A DNA stretch of 64,000 nt from Actinobacillus genomosp. 1 (GCF_029774175.1 NZ_CP103834.1:2304402-2368401), one strand, 5' to 3'; positions 1 through 8,628 are shown, counted from the first letter of the stretch. Notes: generated by a model not told the origin, from the sequence alone. Made by a program: numbers and translations.

Positions 1-1071
1 AATCGACATAGCAATCGGATAAAGTACAAGTAATACCGGAATAGATTTACTGATAACCGCACTTAACCCCTGATTCGCTAAACCGAAACCGATTAACGTA
101 CAAACAATCGCATAAGTTTTATAAGAAATTTTCGGGAAAATTTCATGGAAATATTCACTTACCGATACGACAAGACCGATTGCAGTGGTTAAACAGGCAA
201 GGGATACGATGATACCTAACAAGGTTCTACCTAAATCCCCGAAGGCTTGTGTTGCGGCAGTGTTGAGAATATAAGTACCTAAGTCTTGTTTTTTAGCTGC
301 CAAATCCGCCAATACTTCCGCAGAAATCGGTAATTTATTACCAATCCAACCGATAGATAAATAAATTAACGCTAATAAAATCGCAGCAATTACCCCTGCC
401 ATTGCCGTTTGTTTACTTAACGCTTTGGTTTCGGATAAGCCTTTACTTTTAATTGCATTAATCACGATAACCGAAAACGCCACAGAGGCTAACGCATCCA
501 TTGTATTGTAACCGGCAAGAATGCCGTTTACCATTGGTGCTTCCATTACATTACTGCTTGACGGATTATCGGAGAGCAGTGCAATGCCGCTAATTACCAA
601 CGCAAGAATGGCGATTAATAGTGCCGGTGTCAAAATCGCTCCGATTCGTTCCACCATTTTTGACGGGTTTAAACTTAACCAAATGGTTAAAGCAAAATAT
701 ACCGCAGTAAAAATCAGTAAAGAAACGGTAGTTTGTTCACCTAAAAACGGTAATGCAGCCATTTCATAAGCGGTTGCCGCAGTACGAGGAATCGCAAAGA
801 AAGGCCCGATAGTTAAGTAAATAGCAACTAAAAATAGCACGGAGAACCACGGGTGAATACGATGTAACGCTTCTTTATAACCGCCTTTGTAAGAGGCACT
901 GACGATAATACCGAGTAACGGTAAACCTACCCCGGTAATAATAAAGCCGATAGTTGCAGTCCAGAAATCCGCACCGCTTTCAAAGCCTAATTTCGGCGGA
1001 AAAATTAAATTACCCGCCCCAAAGAAAATGGCAAACAGCATAAAGCCGACCACAAAAGTATTTTTAGTCAT
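1..1071 (-). CDS. brnQ: Branched-chain amino acid transporter BrnQ (LIVCS family), C-terminus cut off
   Basis: Inner-membrane sodium-coupled symporter for leucine, isoleucine and valine. Translating the minus strand from the ATG at 1069-1071 gives MTKNTFVVGFMLFAIFFGAG, the typical BrnQ start, followed by NLIFPPKLG, IPRTAATAYE and a run of hydrophobic helices that stays open to the window edge. Only 357 codons are present; family members are about 430 residues, so the last 70 or so lie outside. It follows fabG on the same strand, but a terminator-like hairpin lies between them, so it is probably a separate unit. The start is inferred from family alignment. Family assignment is firm; exact substrate is inferred. 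Confidence 0.93.
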   Translation of the reverse strand, partial: MTKNTFVVGFMLFAIFFGAGNLIFPPKLGFESGADFWTATIGFIITGVGLPLLGIIVSASYKGGYKEALHRIHPWFSVLFLVAIYLTIGPFFAIPRTAATAYEMAALPFLGEQTTVSLLIFTAVYFALTIWLSLNPSKMVERIGAILTPALLIAILALVISGIALLSDNPSSSNVMEAPMVNGILAGYNTMDALASVAFSVIVINAIKSKGLSETKALSKQTAMAGVIAAILLALIYLSIGWIGNKLPISAEVLADLAAKKQDLGTYILNTAATQAFGDLGRTLLGIIVSLACLTTAIGLVVSVSEYFHEIFPKISYKTYAIVCTLIGFGLANQGLSAVISKSIPVLLVLYPIAMSI

Positions 1072-1185
1072 AATACAACACTCGTTTTTTCATCTATTAA
1101 TGATGAATTGATATTTAATATAAAAAGAAAAGGAGACCCGAAAAAATAGTAAAACCGAACTTTACCGAAAGAGCAAAGCTCGGTT

Positions 1186-1208
1186 AAAAACAGACCGCTT
1201 GCAGCGGT
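1186..1208 (-). terminator. Hairpin plus T-run after fabG
   Basis: Read on the minus strand, ACCGC-TGCAA-GCGGT is followed by CTG and five T residues. The stem overlaps the fabG stop codon. It contains USS-like GCGGT sequence and probably ends the fabD-fabG transcript before brnQ. The stem is only 5 bp, so termination may be partial. Confidence 0.55.
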
Positions 1209-1933
1209 TAGTTCATATATAAACCACCGTTTACATGGATGGTTTCGCCGGTGATGTATTTCGCATCATCACTTGCTAAAAATGCGACCGCTTTGGCAAT
1301 ATCTTGTGCAGAACCTAATTGACCTGCCGGAATTTGGCTTAAGATCGCTTGCTTTTGATCTTCGTTTAATTCGTCTGTCATATCGGTTGCGATAAAGCCC
1401 GGTGCAACAACGTTTACCGTAATACCACGAGAAGCGACTTCTTTCGCTAATGATTTCGAAAAGCCGACTAAACCCGCTTTTGCCGCACAGTAGTTAGTTT
1501 GACCCGGGTTACCCATTGAGCCGACTACCGAACCGATCGTAATGATACGTCCGCCTTTTTTCATCATTGGACGTAATACCGCTTTAGATAAGCGATATAC
1601 GGAAGTTAAGTTGGTTTGAATAATGTCGAACCAATCGTCTTCTTTCATACGCATCAATAAACCGTCACGAGTGATACCCGCATTGTTTACTAAAATATCA
1701 ACATCACCGAAATCCGCTTTAATTTGAGCTAAAACGGCTTCGATAGAAGCTGCATCCGTTACGTTTAAAACTAAACCTTTGCCATGTTCGCCTAAGTATG
1801 CAGAAATACTTTCCGCGCCTTTTTCCGATGTTGCAGTACCAATCACGGTTGCACCTTTTGCTACCAATTCTTCTGCGATAGCTTTACCAATACCACGAGT
1901 TGCACCCGTTACTAATGCGATTTTACCTTGCAT
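1208..1933 (-). CDS. fabG: 3-oxoacyl-[acyl-carrier-protein] reductase FabG
   Basis: NADPH-dependent reduction of 3-oxoacyl-ACP to 3-hydroxyacyl-ACP in type II fatty acid elongation, cytosolic. A 241-residue short-chain dehydrogenase: cofactor motif TGATRGIG at about residues 9-16, NNAG at about 87-90, the catalytic serine in GSVVGS and the Tyr-xxx-Lys pair in TNYCAAKAG near residue 148, and the family C-terminus ITGETIHVNGGLYMN. It lies 54 bp downstream of fabD, as in the enteric fab cluster, but acpP does not follow; brnQ does. The gap from fabD carries a palindrome. Length and motifs are those of an intact enzyme. Confidence 0.97.
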   Translation of the reverse strand: MQGKIALVTGATRGIGKAIAEELVAKGATVIGTATSEKGAESISAYLGEHGKGLVLNVTDAASIEAVLAQIKADFGDVDILVNNAGITRDGLLMRMKEDDWFDIIQTNLTSVYRLSKAVLRPMMKKGGRIITIGSVVGSMGNPGQTNYCAAKAGLVGFSKSLAKEVASRGITVNVVAPGFIATDMTDELNEDQKQAILSQIPAGQLGSAQDIAKAVAFLASDDAKYITGETIHVNGGLYMN

Positions 1934-1959
1934 TTTTGACTTGCTCCTATTTATTGTAG

Positions 1960-1985
1960 GGACGCCATGCTTGGCGTCCGTTATA
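1960..1985. repeat. Short palindromic element, fabD-fabG gap
   Basis: GGACGCCA-TGCT-TGGCGTCC is a perfect 8-bp stem with a 4-nt loop, followed by GTTATA. A related copy lies in the queH-fabD gap at 2958-2981. It has no T-run, so it looks like a REP-type element rather than a terminator. Confidence 0.6.
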
Positions 1986-1987
1986 TA

Positions 1988-2923
1988 TTACTGTGCGACA
2001 GCTTCTAATGAAGCCACGTCATTGACTGCTTTGGCATTTAACTCTTTCACGATACGACCTGCTAAACCGGTTAATACTTTACCCGGGCCGATTTCATAAA
2101 GAGTTGCAACACCTTCGTTTGCCATTTTTTCTACCGTCTCAGTCCAACGAACCGGGTTGTAAAGCTGGCGAACGAGTGCGTTACGAATTGCTTCAGCATC
2201 TGTCTCTACACTAACATCAACATTATTAATAACTGGTACAACCGGTGCGTTTAACGTGATATTTTGTAATGCTTCGGCTAATTTATCCGCAGCCGGTTTC
2301 ATTAATGCACAGTGAGAAGGTACGCTTACCGCTAATGGTAATGCACGTTTTGCACCTGCCGCTTTACATAATTCACCCGCTTTTTCTGCAGCCGCTTTTG
2401 TACCGGCAATAACCACTTGTCCCGGGCTGTTGAAGTTTACTGCTGAAACGATTTCGCCGACTTCCGCTTGAGCTTGTTCACAAGCATTAATAATCGCTTC
2501 GTTATCTAAGCCGATAATCGCATACATTGCACCTGTACCCGCCGGTACAGCTTGTTGCATTGCATTACCGCGTAATTCCACTAATTTGATTGCGTCTTGG
2601 AAATTTAATACGCCTGCACAAACTAATGCTGAGTATTCGCCTAAGCTATGACCTGCCATTACAGACGGTTTTAATTCAGGGTATTTTTGTTGCCACACAC
2701 GATAGATCGCAACCGATGATGCTAAAAGCGCCGGTTGTGTACGTTGTGTTTGACCTAAATCTTCTGCGGTACCGTTTTGGACTAAATCCCAAAGATCGTA
2801 ACCTAAAACATCAGAAGCTTGTTTGAAGGTTTCTTCTACAATTGGAAATGCAGTTGCAAGATCCGCTAACATTCCGACCGCTTGTGAGCCCTGTCCTGGG
2901 AACACCATTGCAAAATTTGACAT
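1988..2923 (-). CDS. fabD: Malonyl-CoA:ACP transacylase FabD
   Basis: Transfers malonyl groups from CoA to acyl carrier protein, making the extender unit for fatty acid synthesis. 311 residues, full family length. It starts with FAMVFPGQGSQAVGML (the GQGSQ oxyanion motif), carries the nucleophile elbow GHSLGEYSAL with the active serine near residue 93, and has the later catalytic His in VPSHCALM near 200. Upstream of the ATG there is an AGAGGAAAA ribosome site. It shares an operon direction with queH upstream and fabG downstream; both flanking gaps hold short palindromes of one family. Confidence 0.97.
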   Translation of the reverse strand: MSNFAMVFPGQGSQAVGMLADLATAFPIVEETFKQASDVLGYDLWDLVQNGTAEDLGQTQRTQPALLASSVAIYRVWQQKYPELKPSVMAGHSLGEYSALVCAGVLNFQDAIKLVELRGNAMQQAVPAGTGAMYAIIGLDNEAIINACEQAQAEVGEIVSAVNFNSPGQVVIAGTKAAAEKAGELCKAAGAKRALPLAVSVPSHCALMKPAADKLAEALQNITLNAPVVPVINNVDVSVETDAEAIRNALVRQLYNPVRWTETVEKMANEGVATLYEIGPGKVLTGLAGRIVKELNAKAVNDVASLEAVAQ

Positions 2924-2957
2924 ATTTTTTCCTCTTATTTGTAAATTTGGTATTTAA

Positions 2958-2981
2958 GACGCACTTTGTGCATCCGTTATA
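2958..2981. repeat. Second copy of the fab-region palindromic element
   Basis: GACGCACTTTGTGCATCC holds GCAC-TTT-GTGC and is followed by GTTATA, the same tail as the copy at 1960-1985. It sits in the 65-bp gap between queH and fabD. The outer stem is less perfect than in the first copy. Confidence 0.45.
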
Positions 2982-2988
2982 AATAGTG

Positions 2989-3735
2989 TTAATCCGGCGA
3001 ATAATAGAGCTTACCGATTTCAATACGCTGACGACCGGTTTCTAAACGCCATTTATTCGAATCGCGTAAAGAATAGACACAACCGCAGTATTCTTGCTGG
3101 TAGAAACGTTCACGTTTACTGATTTCGATCATACGTTGTGAACCACCACCCTTACGCCAGTTGTAATCCCAATAAACCACATCATCAAATTTTGCCGCCG
3201 CACGATGTCCGCAATCGTTGATTTGGTTCATATCTTTCCAACGAGAAATACCTAAACAGCTGGTATAAACCGGAAAGCCGTTGTTATGCGCATATTCCGC
3301 CGCTTTTTCGAAACGCATATCAAAGCACATCGTACAACGAATACCACGCTCCGGTTCCCACTCCATTCCTTCCGCTTTTTTAAACCATTCACGGCGGTCA
3401 TTTTCGTAATCATCATCGAAATCAATAAACGGAATTCCCCATTTCTCGGCAAAACGAATATTTTCTTCTTTGCGAATCAGGTATTCTTTCATTGGGTGAA
3501 TATTCGGATTATAGAAGTAAATGGTAAATTCAATACCCGATGCATGAATTGCTTCCATTACTTCACCGGAACAAGGCGCACAGCAAGAGTGCAGTAATAA
3601 TTTGTTATGTCCGCCCGGAAGCGTTAATTTTTCACGCACAAAAGGTGCGTTCGGATCTTTGCCTTTACGCGTTAGCTTTTTCTTTTGTTGCAACGCTTGT
3701 TTATGTTCTAAAGGTTGTTGGTTTTGTTCTGTCAT
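2989..3735 (-). CDS. queH: Epoxyqueuosine reductase QueH
   Basis: Catalyses the last step of queuosine synthesis in tRNA, reduction of epoxyqueuosine to queuosine, as the non-homologous replacement for QueG. 248 residues. The diagnostic cysteine groups are visible: HSCCAPCSGE near the N-terminal third, RCTMCFDMRFEKAA in the middle, and EYCGCVYSLRDSN near the C-terminus; these bind an iron-sulfur cluster and an extra iron. The first 40 residues are basic and glutamine-rich. It lies 36 bp downstream of ispB on the same strand. A queuosine precursor transporter (yhhQ, 44072) is also in the window, so the pathway is partly salvage-fed. Confidence 0.93.
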   Translation of the reverse strand: MTEQNQQPLEHKQALQQKKKLTRKGKDPNAPFVREKLTLPGGHNKLLLHSCCAPCSGEVMEAIHASGIEFTIYFYNPNIHPMKEYLIRKEENIRFAEKWGIPFIDFDDDYENDRREWFKKAEGMEWEPERGIRCTMCFDMRFEKAAEYAHNNGFPVYTSCLGISRWKDMNQINDCGHRAAAKFDDVVYWDYNWRKGGGSQRMIEISKRERFYQQEYCGCVYSLRDSNKWRLETGRQRIEIGKLYYSPD

Positions 3736-3771
3736 AAAAATTGTAAAAAATGCTCAAAATTTGACCGCTTA

Positions 3772-4767
3772 TTAATACGAACGATCGACCGATAAATAAG
3801 CCAGAGAAATTAATGCTTGTTTGTATTCGCTTTCCGGTAAAACTGTAAGTGCATCAACCGCTTTCTGTGCTTCTTGTTTAGCTCGAGTCATTGCATACTC
3901 AAGTGATTGGTATTCCGCCATAATTGCTAATACGGCAGGAATTTGTTCACGTTCTCCACCGTTTTCAATTGCAGCACGAATTAAATCCACTTGTGCTTGA
4001 TTACCTTTCGCTTGTGCGGCGTGCATTGCGTGTAACAATGGTAAAGTCGGTTTGCCTTCAACGAAATCATCACCGACATTTTTGCCGAAGCTTTCCGCTT
4101 TTGCCGAGTAATCTAAAATATCATCAATTAATTGGAAGGCGGTACCGAGGTAACAACCGTAATCTTTCAACGCCGTTTCAAGTGATTTTTCCACACCTGC
4201 TACAATTGCAACGCATTGTGTCGCCGCTTCAAATAAACGTGCGGTTTTATTGTAGATAACACGCATATAATTCGCTTCGGTAGTATTCGGGTCATTCACA
4301 TTCATTAATTGTTGTACTTCGCCTTCAGCAAGAGCATTAGTGGCGGCGGACATCACTTTTAATACTTCAAGCGAATCGACACTGGTCATCATTTGGAATG
4401 AACGCGTGTAAATGAAATCACCGACTAATACGCTTGCGGCATTACCGAATGCGGCATTTGCCGTAGCGCGACCGCGACGCATATCAGATTCATCAACCAC
4501 ATCATCGTGTAAGAGGGTGGCGGTATGTACAAATTCGATAAAGGCAGCGCAAGTAATGTGCTTGTTACCGGTATAACCTAATGCGTTAGCGGCAAGTACC
4601 GCAATTAACGGGCGAATACGTTTGCCGCCGCCGGCAATAATATAATGACCCAATTGGTTAATTAACACGACTTCCGAGTTAAGCTGTGCGAGAATTTCCG
4701 CATCTACCGCTTGCATATCTTTTTTTGCCAGTGTTTGAATTTGTTCAAGTGTTAATAGCGTTGTCAT
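3772..4767 (-). CDS. ispB: Octaprenyl diphosphate synthase IspB
   Basis: Trans-prenyltransferase that builds the all-trans C40 side chain for ubiquinone and menaquinone from farnesyl and isopentenyl diphosphates. 331 residues. The first aspartate-rich motif is in LLHDDVVDESDMRRGR and the second in FQLIDDILDYSA, both needed for Mg-diphosphate binding; GGGKRIRPL near residue 50 is the usual substrate-binding stretch. The size matches the long-chain synthases rather than IspA. In enterics ispB is divergent from rplU; here rplU is about 4 kb away, so that arrangement is broken. The gene has its own upstream region and appears to lead the queH-fab genes. Confidence 0.95.
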   Translation of the reverse strand: MTTLLTLEQIQTLAKKDMQAVDAEILAQLNSEVVLINQLGHYIIAGGGKRIRPLIAVLAANALGYTGNKHITCAAFIEFVHTATLLHDDVVDESDMRRGRATANAAFGNAASVLVGDFIYTRSFQMMTSVDSLEVLKVMSAATNALAEGEVQQLMNVNDPNTTEANYMRVIYNKTARLFEAATQCVAIVAGVEKSLETALKDYGCYLGTAFQLIDDILDYSAKAESFGKNVGDDFVEGKPTLPLLHAMHAAQAKGNQAQVDLIRAAIENGGEREQIPAVLAIMAEYQSLEYAMTRAKQEAQKAVDALTVLPESEYKQALISLAYLSVDRSY

Positions 4768-5024
4768 TGCGTTCCCATATTAAATGTGAATATTTGGCGG
4801 TAATTCTACCTTAAATCTTATAAGCTTCAAAAAATAATCGTGATAATGAGGGGATTATACGTAATTTTTGTAAAAAAATGGCAAAATTTGACCGCTTATA
4901 GCGATAACTTTGCATTTAACGGAAGAGGTATGAGCAGTAGATTCTCTGTCCGGATCATTATTCTCTCCGTTTGGCTAGTGATATGATAAAGCACACAGAT
5001 GATATTTAGTTGAGTAGCAAATAA

Positions 5025-5870
5025 ATGAAAATAGGATTAGTTTTGGAAGGCGGTGCTATGCGCGGTATGTTTACCGCCGGCGTCTTGGACGTATTTTTAG
5101 ACGAGAACGTTCATATTGACGGAGCGGTTACCGTCTCGGCGGGGGCGTTATTCGGCATTAATTATCCCGCTAAACAAAGAGGACGAGTATTACGTTACAA
5201 CCTTAAGTATCTCAATGATAAACGTTATATGGGATTACACAGTTTATTAACGACCGGTAATATCGTGAACCGTGATTTTGCCTTTTATGAATTACCGTTT
5301 ACGCTTGATCCGTTTGATCAAGAAACTTTTGCACAGTCGCAATTTGATTTTTGGGTAACGCTAACTAATGTTGAAAGCGGAGAAGCGGAATATGTAAAAA
5401 TTACTGATGCTTTCGTTCAAATGGAAGCGTTGAGAGCGACATCGGCAATGCCGATGGTGTCAAAAATGGTGGAAATCGACGGCAAAAAATATCTCGATGG
5501 CGGAATAGCGGACAGTATCCCGTTACAGAAATGTATCGAATTAGGTTATGACAAAATTATTGTGATCTTGACTCGCCCGTTAGATTATCGCAAAAAGCCG
5601 AGTTCAACCGCTTTATTTAAATGGTTTTATCGTAAATATCCGAAACTCACCGAATGCTGGCAAAATCGTTATGCCGAATATAATCAGGCGGTTGAGCGGG
5701 TAATTAAATTGCAAGAACAACAAAAGATTTTTGTTATTCGTCCGTCACAAACTTTAGCGATTAGTCGTTTGGAAAAAGATCCGAATAAAATTAAAGCAAT
5801 GTATGAATTAGGCGTACATGATGCAAAACAATTAATATCAGCGTTAAAAGATTTTTTATCCGAGAAATAA
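5025..5870 (+). CDS. Patatin-like phospholipase family protein (YjjU-like)
   Basis: Probable acyl hydrolase of the bacterial patatin family, 281 residues, no signal peptide, so cytosolic or membrane-associated. The oxyanion motif is seen at the N-terminus (LEGGAMRGMFTAG), the nucleophile serine in VTVSAGALFG near residue 42, and the catalytic aspartate in YLDGGIADSIPL near 155. The usual GxSxG elbow reads TxSxG here, so the first glycycine position is not conserved in the simple form. Similarity is to the E. coli YjjU group, whose substrate is unknown. It stands alone between the ispB promoter region and an alcohol dehydrogenase gene. Confidence 0.85.
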   Translation: MKIGLVLEGGAMRGMFTAGVLDVFLDENVHIDGAVTVSAGALFGINYPAKQRGRVLRYNLKYLNDKRYMGLHSLLTTGNIVNRDFAFYELPFTLDPFDQETFAQSQFDFWVTLTNVESGEAEYVKITDAFVQMEALRATSAMPMVSKMVEIDGKKYLDGGIADSIPLQKCIELGYDKIIVILTRPLDYRKKPSSTALFKWFYRKYPKLTECWQNRYAEYNQAVERVIKLQEQQKIFVIRPSQTLAISRLEKDPNKIKAMYELGVHDAKQLISALKDFLSEK

Positions 5871-5980
5871 TCACGTTATTCTGAATTACACAATTGTTAA
5901 TTTTGATTTTATTAATAATTAACGCTAGTAATTTTTTTATAATTTTATTTATTTTGATTAATAACATAAGGAAAGCAAAA

Positions 5981-7039
5981 ATGACCTTTCAAGTAAAAAG
6001 TTTTGCGGCATTAGACCCGAAAACACCTTTAGTAAAACACATTATTGAGCGTCGTGATATTCGCCAAGACGATGTAGAAATTGATATTCTATATTGCGGG
6101 GTTTGTCATTCCGATTTACATATGGCGAAAAATGACTGGGGATTCTCGACTTATCCGATTGTTCCGGGGCATGAAATTGTCGGTCGAGTGAGTAAAGTCG
6201 GCAAAGACGTAACCAAATTTAAAGTCGGAGATTTGGTCGGTGTCGGCTGTATGGTGGACTCTTGCCAACATTGCGAACCTTGTCGTCACGGTTTAGAACA
6301 ATATTGTGAAAACGGTCGTATTGACACTTATGGCGCAGTTGATCCGAAAGACGGAATGACTACGTTCGGCGGTTATAGCGAGAAAATCGTGGTTACCGAG
6401 AAATTCGTATTAAGCGTACCGGAAACATTGGATACTAAAGCGGTTGCACCGTTACTGTGTGCGGGTATCACAACCTGGTCACCATTACGTCATTGGAATG
6501 TGGGTAAAGGAACTGAAGTTGCCGTTGTCGGTTTAGGCGGTTTAGGTCATATGGCATTGAAATTAGCTAATGCGTTAGGGGCGGATGTGACTTTATTCAG
6601 TCGTAGTGCCGGTAAAGAAGCGGATGCGTTTCGTCTAGGTGCGCATAAAGTGGTTATCTCTACCGATGAGGCGCAAATGGCTCAGGTTGCCAATACTTTT
6701 GATGTGATTATCGACACAGTTCCTTATCAACACGATTTAAAACCGTATATTAATACGCTGACATTAAACGGTACTATCGTACTTGTCGGTTTAGTCGGTG
6801 ATTTAGAGCCTAGCATTAGTACCGTTCCGCTGATTATGGGACGTCGTTCCGTTGCGGGTTCGTTAATCGGCGGTATTAAAGAAACACAAGAAATGTTAGA
6901 TTTCTGTGGCGAACACGGCATTACTTCCGATGTGGAAATGATTGATATTCAAAATATTAACCAGGCTTATGAGCGTATGTTGAAATCAGATGTGAAGTAT
7001 CGTTTTGTGATCGATATGCAATCACTAAAACAGGGTTAA
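5981..7039 (+). CDS. Zinc-dependent NAD(P) alcohol dehydrogenase (YahK/CAD-like)
   Basis: Medium-chain dehydrogenase, 352 residues, most like the YahK/cinnamyl-alcohol dehydrogenase group that reduces aldehydes with NADPH. Catalytic zinc ligands appear in GVCHSDLH (Cys) and GHEIVG (His), the structural zinc cysteines in CQHCEPCRHGLEQYC, and the Rossmann motif in VVGLGGLGHMA near residue 180. I chose the ATG at 5981 because AAGGAAAGC lies just before it; the reading frame is open further upstream from 5894, but that part is an AT-rich hydrophobic tract without a ribosome site. It appears to be a single gene; the reaction class is firm and the in vivo substrate is unknown. Confidence 0.92.
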   Translation: MTFQVKSFAALDPKTPLVKHIIERRDIRQDDVEIDILYCGVCHSDLHMAKNDWGFSTYPIVPGHEIVGRVSKVGKDVTKFKVGDLVGVGCMVDSCQHCEPCRHGLEQYCENGRIDTYGAVDPKDGMTTFGGYSEKIVVTEKFVLSVPETLDTKAVAPLLCAGITTWSPLRHWNVGKGTEVAVVGLGGLGHMALKLANALGADVTLFSRSAGKEADAFRLGAHKVVISTDEAQMAQVANTFDVIIDTVPYQHDLKPYINTLTLNGTIVLVGLVGDLEPSISTVPLIMGRRSVAGSLIGGIKETQEMLDFCGEHGITSDVEMIDIQNINQAYERMLKSDVKYRFVIDMQSLKQG

Positions 7040-7179
7040 TATTTAAATTAACCCCATAATTATTTCTTAAAAGTAAATAGTTAATTTATTATTTACTGTC
7101 TAGTCATTGGAATGAATAAGAGTAGAATAACATTCGAAACTTTTATTCATTCTTTTTTATATGTAAGGATATGACTTCT

Positions 7180-7731
7180 ATGACAAAACAAATCTCAGTA
7201 TTAGTGGGCAGCGGCAGTAAAACATCAATCAGCCAATTAGTCGCTAATCATTTAAAAAATATCGCACCGGCAAGTATTCAGTTAAATTTCGTTAATATTG
7301 CGGATCTTCCGTTATATGATCGTGATTTGGATGAAAATAGCCCGGCGGAATATACTCGTTTCCGAGCAGAGATTGCACAAGCGGACGGCTTTTTATTTGT
7401 TACGCCGGAACACAACGGCGGAATGTCTGCGATGATGAAAAATGCGATTGATGTCGGTTCACGTCCAATGGGACAAAGTTTATGGCTTGGTAAACCGGCA
7501 GGTATCGTATCGGTCGCGGCGGGTATGTCCGGCGGCGTACGTGCGGCGGATCAATTACGTGTAGTCGCTTCCGGCGGTTTTATCAATATGCCGGTTGCGC
7601 CTTTCGCAGCGAATGTCGGTGGTGTATTTAACGGCGTATTAAATGAACAAGGCGAAATCGTTTCTGAATCCGTGGTAGGTATGCTACAAGGATTTATTAA
7701 CAGTTACGCTGATTTTATCGCTAAATTCTAA
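7180..7731 (+). CDS. NAD(P)H-dependent FMN reductase family protein
   Basis: Flavodoxin-like flavoprotein, about 183 residues, of the NADPH-dependent FMN/chromate/azo-type reductase family. The FMN phosphate loop is GSGSKTSISQLVANHL near the N-terminus and the second flavin-contact motif is TPEHNGGMSAMMKNAID, where the family often has PEYN. The ATG at 7180 is preferred to the one three codons earlier because the AAGGA at 7165-7169 is then 10 nt away; for 7171 it would be only 1 nt. A USS-pair terminator follows. Physiological electron acceptor is not known. Confidence 0.88.
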   Translation: MTKQISVLVGSGSKTSISQLVANHLKNIAPASIQLNFVNIADLPLYDRDLDENSPAEYTRFRAEIAQADGFLFVTPEHNGGMSAMMKNAIDVGSRPMGQSLWLGKPAGIVSVAAGMSGGVRAADQLRVVASGGFINMPVAPFAANVGGVFNGVLNEQGEIVSESVVGMLQGFINSYADFIAKF

Positions 7732-7755
7732 GCTATATTTAGTCTTTAATAAAAT

Positions 7756-7797
7756 AAGCGGTTATTTTTGTAAGATTTTTTGCAAAAACAACCGCTT
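7756..7797 (+). terminator. USS inverted-pair terminator after FMN reductase gene
   Basis: AAGCGGTTaTTTTTG at 7756 pairs with CAAAAAcAACCGCTT ending at 7797, followed by a T-run. The arms are Apl-type uptake-signal cores, a known Pasteurellaceae arrangement. Confidence 0.8.
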
Positions 7798-7932
7798 TTT
7801 TCTTAATAAAATTTATTATTTACTATTATGAAATAGTTTATTTATAAATAACCTGTTTATTTCAAAAAATGATTTTTATAAAATAAAACCCTCAAAACAT
7901 TCATTAATTCAAACTTTATTAAGGAAAGCAAA

Positions 7933-8346
7933 ATGAACTCAAACTTAGCAAAATTTACTCCGTACGCATTAGCATTGTTACGTATCGTAGCGGCTTATAT
8001 GTTTTTATTACACGGCACGGCGAAATTCTTTGAATTTCCGGTATCAATGACCGGCGGTAACGGTTCCGTACCGTTAATGTCAATGTACGGTATCGGCGGT
8101 ATCTTAGAAATCGGCGGCGGTATTTTATTACTTTTAGGCTTATTTACCCGTCCAGTCGCATTTTTACTTTCAGGTATGATGGCATATGCGTATTTCTTTA
8201 TGCACGCTACGGCTGAAAATATCGCTCTGCCTTTAGTAAATCAAGGTGAGTTGGCACTATTATACTCTGTAGTATTCTTCTTATTAGTCTTTGTCGGTGC
8301 AGGTGCTTTCGCATTAGATAATAAACGTGAAAATGCTAACAAATAA
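7933..8346 (+). CDS. DoxX family membrane protein
   Basis: 137-residue inner-membrane protein with four predicted hydrophobic helices. The opening ALLRIVAAYMFLLHGTAKFFEFP and the central GIGGILEIGGGILLLLGLFTRP are typical of the DoxX/YphA-like family, which has been linked to redox or quinone-associated membrane processes without an agreed biochemical role. AAGGAAAGC stands 6 nt before the ATG. It is a single-gene unit between a terminator at 7756-7797 and another at 8370-8416. Confidence 0.87.
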   Translation: MNSNLAKFTPYALALLRIVAAYMFLLHGTAKFFEFPVSMTGGNGSVPLMSMYGIGGILEIGGGILLLLGLFTRPVAFLLSGMMAYAYFFMHATAENIALPLVNQGELALLYSVVFFLLVFVGAGAFALDNKRENANK

Positions 8347-8369
8347 GGCTTTTCGTCGATAAAAACGTT

Positions 8370-8416
8370 AAGCGGTCGGTTTTTGCAAAATTCTTGCAGA
8401 ATTCGACCGCTTTTTT
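8370..8416 (+). terminator. USS inverted-pair terminator after doxX-like gene
   Basis: AAGCGGTCG (8370-8378) pairs with CGACCGCTT (8404-8412), followed by TTTT. Six bases later there is a perfect TATAAT (8419-8424) that may be the -10 of the next transcript. Confidence 0.8.
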
Positions 8417-8430
8417 GTTATAATGAAAAC

Positions 8431-8579
8431 ATCTAAAAAGCGAGAGGGTGGAGGCTCGTTAAAACGTAAAACATATCTCTACGATTGCCGACACGGTGTG
8501 AAGCTAAAATAACTTCCTGTTTATTTTGGCGTTTCTAGTCGAAAATCGAGAGAAAGAGAAAAGAAGCTAGAAATTTTTT
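8431..8579 (+). ncRNA. Candidate structured RNA upstream of rplU
   Basis: This 352-bp gap between doxX and rplU holds no open reading frame of note but has strong secondary-structure potential. A TATAAT at 8419-8424 could start transcription near 8431. Visible helices: CGAG/CTCG (8441/8455); GCTAAAATAA (8503-8512) with TTATTTTGGC (8521-8530), a 10-bp stem with one G-U pair; and TTTCTAG (8532-8538) with CTAGAAA (8567-8573), followed by six T residues. A competing hairpin GAAG/CTTC overlaps the 10-bp stem, so two states are possible. It ends before the separate rplU promoter, so it could be a free-standing sRNA. I do not recognise the family. Confidence 0.45.
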
Positions 8580-8599
8580 AATTTTTCTGAAAATCGTTC

Positions 8600-8628
8600 T
8601 TGCTCTTTGCATAGTTTTTGCGTAGAAT
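8600..8628 (+). promoter_or_regulatory. Promoter of rplU-rpmA
   Basis: TTGCTC at 8600-8605 and TAGAAT at 8623-8628 are separated by exactly 17 bp, a good sigma-70 match about 70 bp before the rplU start. Confidence 0.7.

Noticed and set aside
4838..4860. Fur-box-like sequence (TGATAATGA) upstream of the patatin-like gene
   Set aside because: Only the left half matches; the right half (GGGGATTATA) is not a proper inverted partner.
5894..5980. Upstream extension of the alcohol dehydrogenase reading frame
   Set aside because: It encodes an AT-derived run of isoleucine, leucine and asparagine without a ribosome site; AAGGAAAGC stands before the ATG at 5981.
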